Shown in pieces: positions 42,258 to 54,635 of a DNA stretch of 64,000 bases (position 1 is the first letter of the stretch; the number at the start of each line of letters is the position of its first letter). Origin of the DNA: Euclidia mi (taxonomy: Eukaryota; Arthropoda; Insecta; Lepidoptera; Erebidae); NCBI GenBank assembly GCA_944739405.2, contig OX123185.2, forward strand, positions 9,235,840-9,299,839. The letters run 5' to 3'. The notes beneath the pieces are model-generated. The model did not search any database. It was not told the origin of the DNA and saw nothing but the letters and a program-made list of their open reading frames with translations. A program made the translations under genes and the position numbers.

Positions 42258-43193
42258 TCAAATGTATATTACTGAATACGTAAAATAGAGTTTGTGCAAC
42301 AAAAAAACAGTACGACGATGTACATTTATTCCGAAAACAACCATAATACTATATTGAATTTTACGTCCTGCCTCCTTTTGCGAACTCAAGATGGTATTCA
42401 CCGAGCACCAGTTTGCCCATACAAGAGCTTCTACACGTTGGTTGTTTCTGACACATATAACCCTTTTGTTTGTAGTTCCTCTTTCGATACTAGTGTCAGT
42501 TACTTTGCTCCTTTGTACTACTGTAGATGCCTGACAAGTATAGTGATATAGTACATTGGTTTTTAAATGTATGAAGTATTTCACTCACATTACATTTAAT
42601 TCGTTTTTTTGTGTAAGTAAATGGCGAAGGAATGCTAGGGTACAACCGATCTCCTCTAGGCGACACTCCTACTCACACCGCCATCAGCCAAAAACATTCA
42701 CTTCAATTCATAGATATATTAACTGTTCTGTGCTTCAATTAGTGGCAGACCGCCGTTGGATTTAAAGCCTTACGCAAATCGTACAATCACTACACAACTT
42801 TATTATCTCTTTAGACCTCCAATAACTACCAACTAATATAATATTGTGATACCATCATCTTCTGGAATAAAGCTAAAGCTTAACTCCATGAAATAACTAA
42901 TTAGTGCAACTAATTACCTAACACACGTGGTGGTAATCGATCACTCGCCAAATGTTGATGGCACCACTCACCTACTGTAACGTGTTACAATTAGCCAATG
43001 AGCTCAATATTAATAACTAGCTGTAGAACACGGTTTCACCTGTTTCGGCTAAGGATCGTAATGTGGTTTTACATAGCCTATAATCTAAATATAATTAGAC
43101 CTAACTAGTGTGTTAATAAACGAGGGCTAAATATGACAACAGACTTACAGCCAATATCAATGTATTAATAGATTTGACAACTAAAGATAGTCA
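42258..43193. other. Nothing recognised
   Basis: Short overlapping frames on both strands at 42,258-42,765 show no family. No supported feature. Confidence 0.3.
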
Positions 43194-43392
43194 TCTTATT
43201 ATATAAAATCCTTGCGTTACTGACTGACTGACAGACACGCTACAGCCGAAACTATTGGGCGCAGGATGCTGAAATTTGGCATGTATGTTCCTTGAGGACA
43301 TAATTAATAAAAGATTTCCCGAAATTTCCACGAGATCAGCCAAAACGGGTAAATTAAAAAAAAATGCAGGCGTAGCTGCTGGCGTCCTCTAG
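43194..43392 (+). mobile_element. Lep1-like Helitron, copy 4
   Basis: Begins TCTTATTATATAAAATCC and ends GCGTCCTCTAG, between A and T. Confidence 0.8.
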
Positions 43393-43545
43393 TTTAACAT
43401 ATTTAGGCTTGTGTATCTATCTATCTCTAGTAGGCAAATCCATGGATTGTTTGAATATTGAAGCCGGCCGTAAATCTTAGGCTTACTAACACTGCTTTAT
43501 ATAGTTGATTGAATCAGGCGTTACTTGAAAGAACTCCATTGTTAC

Positions 43546-44052
43546 TGGTTCGGCGATACACCGAAACCGTAGGTTCTAGGCGATTTGGAAAAAATGGACT
43601 GTATCTAAAGGAAGAGGATGTAGGATTGGAATGGGAGAGATGATTGTGAGTGGGTATAGGATATTCCAAGGACGGAGGGCACTTACCTTGTACGGCGATC
43701 TTCTTCGTCTCAGAAGGGCAGTCTCCTGGTGTTTCGGGATGAAGCTGCTTGATTCACTGCACTACACAAATCACTTCCACTTGCGAGCGGTTTATATAAG
43801 CGGTAATAATTATAGCGGGAGCGGCGCGGAGCGGTACGGTGTAGCCGACACGTATATAGCGAATCGAATGTTCTCGAAAGTACTGGACTGTCACTTGCGT
43901 CGACGATCGCCGCGACCAATCCGCGGAAGGCGTGTCCCTCCCTCGGGAATGGGAGACAGGGACGGAAATATGGTATCGCTCGCACTAGACCAGCATGGAA
44001 CGATTGACGTTGATGCGATTAGTTATAGATAGGAAGGTAGATGGCGCTACCA
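43546..44052 (-). repeat. BEL/Pao 3' LTR
   Basis: On the minus strand it starts TGGTAGCGCCATCTACC and ends CACCGAACCA-like sequence. Frames seen inside (43,631-44,032) are not genes, since the same sequence occurs as an LTR at the other end. Confidence 0.95.
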
Positions 44053-44267
44053 TATCCCCCCGGCCCTAAAGGGTTGACTTTAAAAAAAATAGAATTGAAC
44101 TTAGCTATGTTGGGTGTACTACCGCATAACCCATCAATAGGCTAAGACAGCGATATGACAATAAAATTAATCTAAATTAACTTTAGCGAAAACTACAAAC
44201 GCAATAATAGCGAAAACTACTAAATAAATACTTAAACTAAGAGGTAGGTCCAACTTCAGGCTAGATC

Positions 44268-47200
44268 TCACTGAGTTGGAAGCGGACAGAGACGTACAAC
44301 AGGGCGCATGTAACTCCCTTTAGCGGTTTTCACGGTAACAACGCGAGTTGTACCGTCCTTGGAAGTATGCAATTTCTCTACGATGCCTAACGCCCATGAA
44401 AGCGGCGGAGCATTATCATGTATTATGACGACCGACGTACCCTCCTGTATAGGGGATGCAGGACTATTCCACTTGGATCTAGCCTGAAGCTGGTGTAGAT
44501 ATTCCGCACACCAGCGCCGCCAGAACGACTGCACGAGTTTATCCAGCAGAGTATGTCTCTGGAGCAAGCTTGAAGAGTCTGCTTCAGGAGCCGGAAATGA
44601 CGATAGTGGCACTGTGTTCAGAAAATGTGCAGGGCTTAACGCGGATGGTTCTGCAGGGTCACTACTCAATGCCGTGAGCGGACGCGAGTTGATCAGTGCC
44701 TTGAATTGTGCAAGGACAGTTAAAAGCTCTTCGTAAGAGAGGATCTGTTGACCTATAACCTTGAAGAGATGCGTTTTAATTACTTTGACCATGCTTTTCC
44801 AACATCCACCGAAATGCGGTGATGCTGGTGGAATAAACTTCCAGTCAATATGATTTATGGAAAGTTCTTCCTGAAGACGAGTACGATATTCTTCCCTGAG
44901 AAACTTATAAAGGTCGCGTAAATAAGAGCTTGCGCCCACAAAACAAGTGCCGTTATCCGTGTACAAACACTGTATAGGGCCGCGCCGTGAGAGAAATCGT
45001 TTAAGGGCTGCCAGGAATGACACCGTGCTTAAATCTGTCGCAACTTCAATATGCGTAGCGCGCGTCGTTAAGCATGTAAAAATACATAGCCAGGCTTTAC
45101 GGCTTTTAACACCTCGACCACGCGCTGGCGTATACTGCAGTGGTCCTGCGTAATCGCAACCGGTGTGTGTAAACGCTTTAGCAACCTGGTTGACGCGCTC
45201 GCTAGGGAGATCGGCCATGGGAGGGAAAGTCGGACGTGGATGAAATTTGAAACAGACGTTACATTTATGTATTCTGTGACGAATTATTCATCGAGCGGCT
45301 AAAATCCAATACTTATGCCTAAGTAAGGACATAAGCAACTCTGGACCCACATGGAGGTGCTTCTTGTGATAAAAATCAACAAGAAGGTCGATAACATGAT
45401 CATGTCGCGGCAGAATACAAGGATGTTTGTAGTTATAAGGTTCATCCGAATTTGACAGACGACCCCCAACGCGTATGACGCCGTGTTCATCGAGAAACGG
45501 CTTGAGTCTAAGGATAGCGGGAGAACAAGGTACATTGTCTTTTAAATTTTGAATGTCGTTACTAAAATGAACAGCTTGTACAGCTCGTAGTAACTTACAT
45601 TCTGCGAATTTGATATCAGTACTTGATACAAAAGTCTCATTAGGTAGGTGCCTAAGAAACCTATAGACATAAAGTAACTTAGACCACGATGACATGCGTA
45701 GTGCGAGTGCATAGATGGGAGACTCCGCAACCTCAGCAATCACGGGATAAGAAACAGACTTCCGTTCGGGTACATCTTCATCTTCTGGACTGTGGTCAAA
45801 GGGTTGCATGGGCCATTCTGACGGATCATGGGAGATCCAAGAAGGTCCACGACGTCACAATGGATGATGCAGAAGATTAAGTGTAGTGACACCACGAGAC
45901 AAACAATCTGCGGGGTTCTCAGTAACCGCGACGTGATTGAAACAAGTAGCAGGAACCAGTTCAATCAATTTGCTAACGCGGTTGGCGACAAAAGTCTGCC
46001 AGCGATGAGGAGAAGAATGAATCCAAGCGAGCACTACTTTGGAGTCGGAAAATGCGTATAATTTATTAATGGGGTAGTGGGGCAAAACTGTGTTTTGAAC
46101 CTTGCGGAGCAACTGAGACAGCAGAAGGGCCGCGCACAACTCCAGTCTCGCAACTGAAATGGTTTTAACAGGCGAGACCTTAGACTTGGCACAAACTAAC
46201 TGCACCGAGTAGTTAGAACCAATGCGGACTTGCAGATATACGACTCCGCCGTAAGCACGCTCGCTGGCGTCAGCGAAACCTATTAAGTTGATGGTACATC
46301 CATCTACCAACCCAATATGACGCGGAATAGTAACTTGATTGAGCGCGGTAAGCTCAATACAAAACTGGCCCCAAGCGGCGACAATATGGTCAGGGGGTGT
46401 TTCATCCCACTCACACTTTGATATCCAAAGCTCTTTGATCAAGAGCTTGGCGTACAAAATCGTGGGAGCCACAAAACCCATTATGTCTCATAGTCGAGCC
46501 ACTGTGGACAGCATAGTGCGTTTGGTGCACTTATCATCTGGTGGTGAGACGTCAAACCGAAAACTATCGCAGGATTTGTCCCAGCGTAAACCGAGAACCT
46601 TATGCGGTACAGACTTCTCAAACTCAATGTCTGGAGAAGCCTTATGAGAATCTGGTAAGCGTGCCAGAACCTCCTTAGAGTTGCTTGTCCATTTGACAAG
46701 ATCAAACTGGCCTCGCTTGAAAAGCTGAATAAGCTCTTCACAAAGCGAAATTGCTAGCGGAGCGGATAAGACACTACAGGCAATGTCATCCATGTACAAA
46801 GCGGAAGTGGCAACAGCCGCTGCGGCGGGAAAGTGATCGCCTTCATCAGCGATCAACTTGCGAACAACTCGTAACGCGTGATATGGGCTAGACTTGAGTC
46901 CAAAACAAACACGATGGAACTGATACACAGATAAAGGTTCTTTCTTGTCAAAACGATAAAAGATCCGTTGAAATCTACGGTCAGATTCGCGAACGCTGAT
47001 ATTGAGAAACATTTGGCGGCAATCAGCTGACAGAGCGATTTGGAAAAGACGAAACTTTATTATGATGTTAAATAAATCACCCTGTAGATTGGGGCCGGCA
47101 TGCAGAATGTCATTAATCGACTGACCCGATGTAGTCTTACAACTAGCGTCTAAAACCACACGAAGTTTAGTAGAGGTTTTATCTTCGCGAACTACGCCGT

Positions 47201-48302
47201 GATGCGGGATATAATATGAGGGTAGAGAGTTGCCCTCGTTGTTTACAACTACACTCAAAAAACCTTTATCTATAAAGTCACGAATGACGTCATTATAGGC
47301 GCTGCGTAACTTAGGTGATGCATCAAGTTTACGTTCCAAACAATGGAAACGTCTGAGCGCAGCAGCGTACGAGTCGCCTAACGAATAAGGGTCACCACAG
47401 AATGGCAACGCCACAACGTATCTGCCACTGTCGTCACGAACAGTGGTAGCGCGGAAATGTTCTTCACACTCGAGATCTTTACGGCTCATCGAGGGCGGTG
47501 CGGTAACCTCTTCCAGCTCCCAAAATCGCTTGAGAAGAGAGTCAATATTGTTTTCTTGAAGAACAGAACAACAGCAAGACGTAACGTATTGAGAAGTATG
47601 TAATGTAGGTACGGTATCCATAATCACATACCCAAATACCGTCTCAATAGCGGGCGGCAAGTTATTTTGCTCACTACGTACCACTTTAGTTAGTAGCAAG
47701 TGCGGGAATATTGCGGCTCCGATCAAAACATCAATGTCTGCCGGATTCGCAAACTCCGAGTCCGCCAGCGGCAATGACTGGAGGTGTGTGAGAAGCGATA
47801 CGTCCACATTAGCGTTTGGCAATGTGTCCGTAATACGCTCCATGATAAGCGAAGAAATGCTAAACTTAATGTCCCTATCAAAACGCGAATGTATTTTAAT
47901 ATCTACGGAACCCTTGCAATGTTTTTCTGATCCGCCTATCCCTCGGATTATTGAGTTCGTATTTTTAAAGTTATTCCATTATCCGAGGCGTTTGAACAAT
48001 TCTAACGTTATTAAATTGGTCTGAGATGCGCAATCTAGCAGACAACGTACCATGTGCGGCGACCCATTAACATCATATATGATAACTTGCGCTGTCGCTA
48101 ACAGAACAGTCTTAGACGCCATACATGGCGGCCTAGCACTGCTCTGATCACTACAAGCGCGCGAAGGCCGTCCGCGCGTGCGTGCCGCCCGCGCAATGGA
48201 TGTCGTACACAACGATATCTCATTCTGAATCGTCGGGGACGCAGTTATCGTAGTCTGCACCTGCGACGTAAGTGTGTCAAGGTTAGCGGCATGGCTTGAC
48301 AA
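44268..48302 (-). pseudogene. pol: BEL/Pao pol: protease, RT, RNase H, integrase; four stops
   Basis: One reading frame spans the region, interrupted by in-frame stops at 47,979-47,981 (TAA), 46,488-46,490 (TGA), 45,855-45,857 (TGA) and 45,288-45,290 (TGA). The order is protease (CLLDCASQTNLIT, catalytic Asp in LLDCAS), the SEKHCKG linker region typical of BEL, RT (ADCRQMFLNI; QFHRVCFGLKSSP; catalytic box YMDD), RNase H (DASERAYGG, LELCAALL, SDSKVVLAW, NPADCLSRG), an HHCC-like zinc region (HVGPELLMSLLRHKYW; HKCNVCFKF) and integrase (GCDYAGPLQ, TDNGTCFVG, PHFGGCWKSMVK). In the last motif, Lys stands where the family has the catalytic Glu (GGLWE). There are no frameshifts. Confidence 0.9.
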
Positions 48303-49692
48303 CGTGTTACCTGTATCCGCTCAAGGTACCGCTTTAATTTGACATTTATCGCTAAAGCATCACGCGGTCATTATCTGACCACCCGCGAAGCAAGGCCACT
48401 TGCCGTAGTACCTTAAACCTAAACTTACGACTCATCACTCGGGTGTTGATATTTGAAATAATGTTTTTATGAAAGTAGATTAATTAAGCTTTGTAGTAAA
48501 GTTTGAATGGTGACTGAATGACGGAATGTTTAGTTTATGCGACCCGCCGAACTTGATCCTATTGTAAACAATGTCGTCTATCAACGACCTACTCACCATT
48601 TTTGTTTGTCATGATAACAATATGGGTTATAAATTGCCTACTTTTAATATTTTGTATACCTGGTGGTATAAGCTTTACAAAAATATAAAATTAAAGCAAT
48701 GCTTGCTTAGAAAATTATTTAAATGTCAGCATTTGAAATGTTTGTATATTTCGCTGTCTTTGCATTTTGCGCGCGGCGCGTAATTATGGATTCAAAACAT
48801 CATTGTAAACAAATAATATAAATAATAATTATTATATTTGATATTTTTATGTTTTAATTGTGAATGAACTAATTAGTTATAAAATAACAGTAAAAAAATA
48901 AACAAATAATGTGTAATAATTTAATTCATTCAATGACCGAAACAACGGCATTTATTTTTTATTGAATGAAAATATATAGATAAGGTAACATTTATGCTAT
49001 GAATTATTGTTTTATTATGAGTATATAAATAAACCTATCATGTGATATATAATACTCCAATAATTCATGAGATATTGGCTTTCGAAAATTTTGGCGGGTA
49101 TGGCGGTTATTTTTTGCGGCAAAAAGTAAACAATTGTGCAAAGTCCAATAAGAGTAATTCTTATCGGAATCTTATCAGATATGTTTTTTTTAATTGGAAA
49201 TCTAGTTGAAAAGAAACTTATCTAGGTTTGAATCTGATATATAACAAAAAATATGTAAAAAAAAAAATACGAAAATTGGCGGCAATTAACAATCATTTAT
49301 ATTTTATATTTTTTTATGTTTAAAATTAAAATGTTTCTTTTCATTATATGTATTATCTCTAAAAGTAAATTAAATTACCTTTCTAACCGTGTACAATACT
49401 TATATACCTCCCATAATAAAAAACGACGAGAAATATGAATATGTTAGAAATATTATAGCGCGCTCGAAAATGGCGGGAAAATATTATACCGGCCGCGCTT
49501 TATACCGCTCTTGCGAGGGCTTCAAGTATATTATTTAATTTTAATTAATATCATTCGAAAGCTTATTTAATTACGCGTCTTTTGATATACAATATTAACT
49601 TAATAAATAGAAATATCACCATTCTTTCAACGAAAATATTACGCGCCCGTACTTAGCTCGAAAGCCTAGCCTCGAAAGTGGCCAAAATACTT
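48303..49692. other. AT-rich 1.4 kb between gag and protease of the BEL element
   Basis: The BEL gag stops at 49,693 and protease coding resumes near 48,330. The sequence between is much more AT-rich than the flanking element, lacks a protein-like frame on the minus strand, and contains a short plus frame (48,571-48,783) with no family. It is probably a later insertion, but I could not find matching ends or a target duplication. Confidence 0.4.
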
Positions 49693-50931
49693 CTACGGGT
49701 GTCCTGAGATGCCTCGATGGTGGTCAAAATGCTTTGAGGGGTTATCGAAGTGAAGCAATGAATGATGTTTTTTATTGCATAAGCGACACTTTGTCTTACT
49801 AAAACAATTACTTGTTTTATGTTTTATGCTTAAGCAATTAATGCAAGCTTTGTTATCTTTTACGCATTTAAAACGAGCGGTTGCATTCAAATTATCGAAG
49901 GCGGAACACTTGTATAAATGGTCGTGCACTATATTACTGCACAGACACTTCTGTGAATTATTACTATTAGATTCTGAGCATGTTACGTAAGATTGTGGAT
50001 TTGGGACCGAGTTATTATTACTATTTCGCGATTTATTCAACCTTTGTTTGTTGCTGTTAGTGTTAGACGGGCCAGGTGAACAAGACTGCGTATTATGAAA
50101 TATTCGACACTGATCGTTGATGAACGAAATAAAACTATCTAGTGTAGGTATTTTATTATTGCGTTCCGTCATCTCGAATGCGCGAATTGTATCAGTGTCA
50201 AACTTTTTTAAAGCGAGTTGAAGCAACATAAAGTCGGAAAGATCTTCTAATTTTAAGTTCCTTAGAGAATTAACCGCAGTTACGAAGTTATCAATAAACA
50301 GCTGGAAATTCGAGACAGATGCGGCACCGGACAGTTTAAGATTTAAAGCTTGGTCAAAGAAGGTAGACGCTAGGACGCGCGTGTCCTGATATCTATCAAG
50401 TAGTGACTGAAATATGACCTGATAATTCTCAGCACTGGGTGTGACACCTGCAAATACGGAATGGTCAGCATCTGTCAGAGAACCATTATCGTGCACTGTA
50501 GACTTAAAACTCGCATATAATAACGGCCAATTTCGTATAACTCCGTCAAACGACATAATCTCGATTGGCGGTAATCTCGGTTTGCGGGCAACGGGCTCTG
50601 CTGTACATTTACCCTCCAATTGCGATTGTATACGCTTAATAATACAATAAAGATCTTCGAATGAGGTGTACGCCTGATAGTTCGGTTTTTCATCAGGATT
50701 GATAGAAAGTAATCTCGCGTTATAATCGTCTAACAACTTATGAAAATCTGTTCGAATACTATCTACTGTCATACAATAACTGAGAAATGCTTCGCTATTA
50801 CTGTCGGAAATAGATGCGGTTTTTGAGCGTTCATAGATGTTTTGAATACGCTCAAATAAAATATTGCGTTTTGCTTCTAAGATTGTCATCTCTTTGTCTT
50901 CCGACACGCGTGACTTCTTTTGTTGTGACAT
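49693..50931 (-). CDS. gag: BEL/Pao gag
   Basis: An intact 412-codon frame from ATG at 50,931. The N-terminal helical part is followed by LPPIEIMSFDGVIRNWP and FQSLLDRYQD, the conserved BEL/Pao gag region, then an Asn/Ser-rich linker and two zinc knuckles (CINCLSIKHKTSNC and CRLCNKKHHSLLH). Between TDAD and SVFAGVTPSAENY the protein is shorter than I expect for the family, suggesting a small in-frame deletion. It normally coats element RNA in virus-like particles. The stop TAG leads into an AT-rich stretch instead of protease. Confidence 0.85.
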   Translation of the reverse strand: MSQQKKSRVSEDKEMTILEAKRNILFERIQNIYERSKTASISDSNSEAFLSYCMTVDSIRTDFHKLLDDYNARLLSINPDEKPNYQAYTSFEDLYCIIKRIQSQLEGKCTAEPVARKPRLPPIEIMSFDGVIRNWPLLYASFKSTVHDNGSLTDADHSVFAGVTPSAENYQVIFQSLLDRYQDTRVLASTFFDQALNLKLSGAASVSNFQLFIDNFVTAVNSLRNLKLEDLSDFMLLQLALKKFDTDTIRAFEMTERNNKIPTLDSFISFINDQCRIFHNTQSCSPGPSNTNSNKQRLNKSRNSNNNSVPNPQSYVTCSESNSNNSQKCLCSNIVHDHLYKCSAFDNLNATARFKCVKDNKACINCLSIKHKTSNCFSKTKCRLCNKKHHSLLHFDNPSKHFDHHRGISGHP

Positions 50932-51266
50932 GCTTACGTAAGTATAAGCTAATGCGAACGAAACAAAATAAGAATATCTAATGTACCTATTATTTTACCT
51001 AAGTAGGCTAAGTAGGCAACACTTTAAAGCTGTGGAATGAAAAGTTGCTCGAAATATGAGATTTACAAGACAACTATGATAGTTCCAGAAATAATAATTG
51101 AGTAAGTAGGTAGCTACATAAAAGTTTACCTACTGATGCGGGCGGAAACAACCATGTGACGGTTATTTGAATATATTAGGAGTATAGCTAGGTGCTATAA
51201 CTGCCTAGGTATAGCGATGTAACGTATAAAAATGTAAATGAATCCGACTCGTATGGATCAAAAAAA

Positions 51267-51773
51267 TGGTTCGGTGATACACCGAAACCGTAGGTTCTAG
51301 GCGATTTGGAAAAAATGGACTGTATCTAAAGGAAGAGGATGTAGGATTGGAATGGGAGAGATGATTGTGAGTGGTTATAGGATATTCCAAGGACGGAGGG
51401 CACTTACCTTGTACAGCGATCTTCTACGTCTCAGAAGGGCAGTCTCCTGGTGTTTCGGGATGAAGCTGCTTGATTCACTGCACTACACAAATCACTTCCA
51501 CTTGCGAGCGGTTTATATAAACGGTAATAATTATAGCGGGAGCGGCGCGGAGCGGTACGGTGTAGCCGACACGTATATAGCGAATCGAATGTTCTCGAAA
51601 GTTCTGGACTGTCACTCGCGTCGACGATCGCCGCGACCAATCCGTGGAAGGCGTGCCCCTACTTCGGGAATGGGAGACAGGGACGGAAATATGGTATCGC
51701 TCGCACTAGACCAGCATGGAACGATTGACGTTGATGCGATTAGTTAAAGATAGGAAGGTAGATGGCGCTACCA
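51267..51773 (-). repeat. BEL/Pao 5' LTR
   Basis: 97.6% identical to the LTR at 43,546-44,052. As the 5' LTR in transcription order it should hold the promoter. TTTATATAA-like sequence occurs at about 51,516. Confidence 0.95.
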
Positions 51774-51778
51774 GTTAC

Positions 51779-52180
51779 CTAATGGAAAGAAAGAGGAATA
51801 TAATAATATACCCCTATAATATACCTATAATATACCCCATAATATAATAAAAAGCCATAATAAGGCTCAGTCGTAGCCCATCGGTCCTGAGGATGCCTCG
51901 TGGAGAGGCCAAACACGTGTCGAAGCATAGTCGGCGCATAGAGCGGGATACTGCACGGCAGGTATTTTTCTGGAACCCATTTCCGCATTATTCCATATAT
52001 GCCTTATCCTTTGTCTTTAGAGGAGTTCGGTATTGTCAAACTTTTTCTATTGCAATAGTTGGGGTGGGCAATCCGAGGGTGCGTGGTGGGTTCCTCTTTC
52101 CTTCCATTAGGTTACACTACTTTAGTTAAATACTCTCCTTAACTTACATTTCAAGAGAAAGAGCACTCGCCTGGCCTGGT
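51779..52180. other. Dispersed-repeat sequence downstream of the BEL element
   Basis: Contains AGGAGTTCGGTATTGTCAA and TTTTTCTATTGCAATAGTTGG. A related stretch is at 52,925-53,030 (AGGAGTTCGATATTGTCAAC). Family not recognised. Confidence 0.4.
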
Positions 52181-52379
52181 CTAGTGGTGATCACACAATA
52201 TTGTCCTATACCTACAGAGATTGAACACACAGCATGTGATCACCTTGTAGTCGCTTTCGTGTTTTCTTTTTTCTAATTGACGTGATGATTGTCATGCAGT
52301 TCTGGGTCGTCATGCTTACTTAGGTCTTGCTAACGGTGGAGTTGTGGGTCAGGTGGTTTGGTTCCCTAAAAAATGGTTG

Positions 52380-52735
52380 AGCTAAGCTATGGCTGAGTCA
52401 GACGTCATACTCGTGAACGGGTGCCGTCTGCCAGGACCGGGACGCAATTCTATCAAAAGATAACTATTTTGTAGTCTCTTACTCGCATAGTCGTCTCACA
52501 TTGTACTCACGTATTTATACTTCATTTTATATAATATTATAATTATTTTTTTAATAATTTATCTGGGCTTTAAAAGAGACTATGGCCTCTGAGATTGTTT
52601 CGGATGTTTCTTCTCAGGGCAGTCAGTTAGGAAACACCGGCCTCATCTTGCTTAATTTTTTAAAAAGTATGACTTTGTTTAAGTGTTTATAATATCGAAC
52701 CTATGAACAAATAAATGATTTGACTTTGAACACTC
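52380..52735 (+). repeat. LINE 3' region and tail
   Basis: TCATACTCGTGAACGGGTGC matches the LINE tail at about 39,300, and the end AAATGATTTGACTTTGAAC is a typical LINE tail. Confidence 0.45.
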
Positions 52736-52796
52736 AATACAGCAACGAGGCGCCCACTACGCCATAGGTAAAGTAGGTAGGTATGTAGTCTAGCGT

Positions 52797-52920
52797 CCGT
52801 TTCCAATATTCTATCTATCAATGTATTTGGATAGTGGAGATAGATATTTGACATCCTCAGGAGTGATTGGGGCAACAACTGAGCCTCAGTCGTTGCCTCC
52901 AATCGCTCCTGGAATCCATA
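52797..52920. repeat. Hairpin MITE remnant A
   Basis: CCAATATTCTATCTATCAATG resembles the start of the element at 53,203. An imperfect 25-bp stem (AGGAGTGATTGGGGCAACAA with its inverse) lies at 52,858-52,915. Confidence 0.45.
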
Positions 52921-53202
52921 CCATTCCTATATCCCTTATCCCTTCTCATCAGAGGAGTTCGATATTGTCAACCTTTTTCTATTGAATTTGTTGGGCTGGT
53001 CAATTTGAGGGTGCCTAGATTTAAGGGGGCCCCTTAAAGCTACGCCATGCCTGCTAACAATATAAAATTCCCTTCGAAGCACGGTAGCACTCTGATGTTG
53101 TACATGTCATAATAAGCGTCCATCCAACTGGTGACCTGTTCAATCGTTGTTTAACTTTACCGATCTACTACGAACGGTAAGCCCGCTATCGGCCGGTCAC
53201 AA

Positions 53203-53320
53203 TATACTATCTATTCATGGATATGGAGATTAGAGATACATATTTTACATATTTTGTATGTGGCTTAGGTATGTCAAATATGCTTCTCTAATCTCAAAAA
53301 GAATGGATAGATCGGATATT
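53203..53320. mobile_element. Foldback MITE, about 118 bp
   Basis: CAATATACTATCTATTCATG...GAGATTAGAGATACATATTT is mirrored, with mismatches, by TTCTCTAATCTC...GGATAGATCGGATATTG. Confidence 0.55.
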
Positions 53321-53399
53321 GAATTCAGCGGTAAGAGCTACATATTTCAGATAAATGTAGGCTACTAGGCATTGTTACTAGGCGTATCACTTAAGTAAT

Positions 53400-53632
53400 G
53401 ATATAACTGTCACTCATTTGTCTCGCAGGCGCCTCGGTCATTAGTATTTGATAATATACAATTGTTGTTTGTTTTTCGTGTGAGTGTGTGGCCAACTCTG
53501 GTGTCGGGGTTTTCAGAACCCAGGATTGAATACACCAATAATATTATATCACCACGTACCAAAACTGAAATTTTAACGTTCATAAGCGTCATATTATGAC
53601 CTAAAGGAATAAATAATTTTGACTTTGACTTA
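53400..53632 (+). repeat. SINE-like body plus LINE tail
   Basis: GTGTGAGTGTGTGGCCAACT and TCATATTATGACCTAAAGG, ending in AATAATTTTGACTTTGACTT. Confidence 0.4.
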
Positions 53633-53876
53633 CCGAAATAACTGCCGAATTAAGATCAGAACATAACCTATCACATGGTCAATTAAGTGCGTACCTCACA
53701 ATCACAGATAGTATCTTGAACGCAAATGCAGAAACATCCTAACTACGATCTTGTGCTGTGGCTCCGTGTTGCAGGATTATGATAGTTGAGCGAGGAATAT
53801 TAATCTACGTACGTACCATGGCGATAGTGGTGGTACAGAGTGCGTGCGGGAAATCGCCGCCTTATTTTATGCCTAG

Positions 53877-54190
53877 TAGCAGCAATAGCCTAGTGGAGAG
53901 ACCAACAGATTGCTACGCAGAAGGTCCGGATTCGAATCCACGGTGCGCACCGATGACTTTTCGGAGTTATCTGCGTATTAAATTGTTAATTATCGCTTCC
54001 TAAACGATGAAGGAAAACATCGTGAGGAAACCTACATGTCTGAGAGTTCTCCATAATGTTCTCGAAAGACATGTGAAGTCCGCCAACCCGCACTTGGCTA
54101 GCGTGGTTGACTATGGCCTTACTCTTCTCATAATGGGAAGAAGCTCGTGCCCAGCAGTGGGATAGTATAAAGGGCTGATGATGATGATGA
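53877..54190 (+). repeat. tRNA-derived SINE, family 1, full length
   Basis: Head AGCAGCAATAGCCTAGTGG with box B GGATTCGAATCC, the standard family body, and a GATGATGATGATGA tail. Confidence 0.8.
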
Positions 54191-54382
54191 TTCAGACAAG
54201 AATTTACCTAATTGTTACCTGCTCTGAAATACCTGTATTGTCAGGTATATTGCATACCCCATCTTCATACGGCCTAAGCAGTCTACTACTTGACATAGGC
54301 CTCTTCTAATTTGCGTCAGAATAGCATTGTGAGTGAATAGAAGGATATGACCTACTGTACCACGGGGGCTAGATGTTTTTTT

Positions 54383-54576
54383 TTTATAGTCTCACGCCAT
54401 TTACACCCACATTTCACCACGAATTTCTAGGTCCCACGTAATAGGGGGCGAGCCTATTGCCGTTACCGTTGCCGGGCACATCACCAGACTCCACGCTGCT
54501 ACTGAGAATTCGGAAAAACCCAGTAATACTTTTGCCCGACCCGGGAGTCGAACCACTGGACCACGGAGGCAGTCTA
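54383..54576 (-). repeat. tRNA-derived SINE, family 3, truncated
   Basis: The minus-strand head (GACTGCCTCCGTGGTCCAGT) has lost part of its tRNA-like region before GGTTCGACTCCCGGG. The body matches the copy at 41,998-42,257. Confidence 0.75.
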
Positions 54577-54635
54577 GATGCGTTGGTATTTATTAGTGGC
54601 AAACATATATAAGCGATAGAATTATAAACTTAACT

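Larger units (their letters stand above)
43546..51773 (-). mobile_element. BEL/Pao LTR retrotransposon with both LTRs
   Basis: Two 507-bp LTRs (43,546-44,052 and 51,267-51,773) in the same orientation bound gag and pol, all on the minus strand. GTTAC is duplicated at 43,541-43,545 and 51,774-51,778. The LTRs differ at 12 sites (2.4%) with no indel, so the insertion is fairly recent. The purine-rich tract next to the 3' LTR reads, on the minus strand, GGGCCGGGGGGATA. I could not identify a convincing primer binding site. Pol carries four in-frame stops, so this copy is not autonomous. Confidence 0.95.

Noticed and set aside
43631..44032. 133-codon open frame (and twin at 51,352-51,747)
   Set aside because: Both lie inside the two BEL LTRs. 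They are duplicated LTR sequence, not genes.
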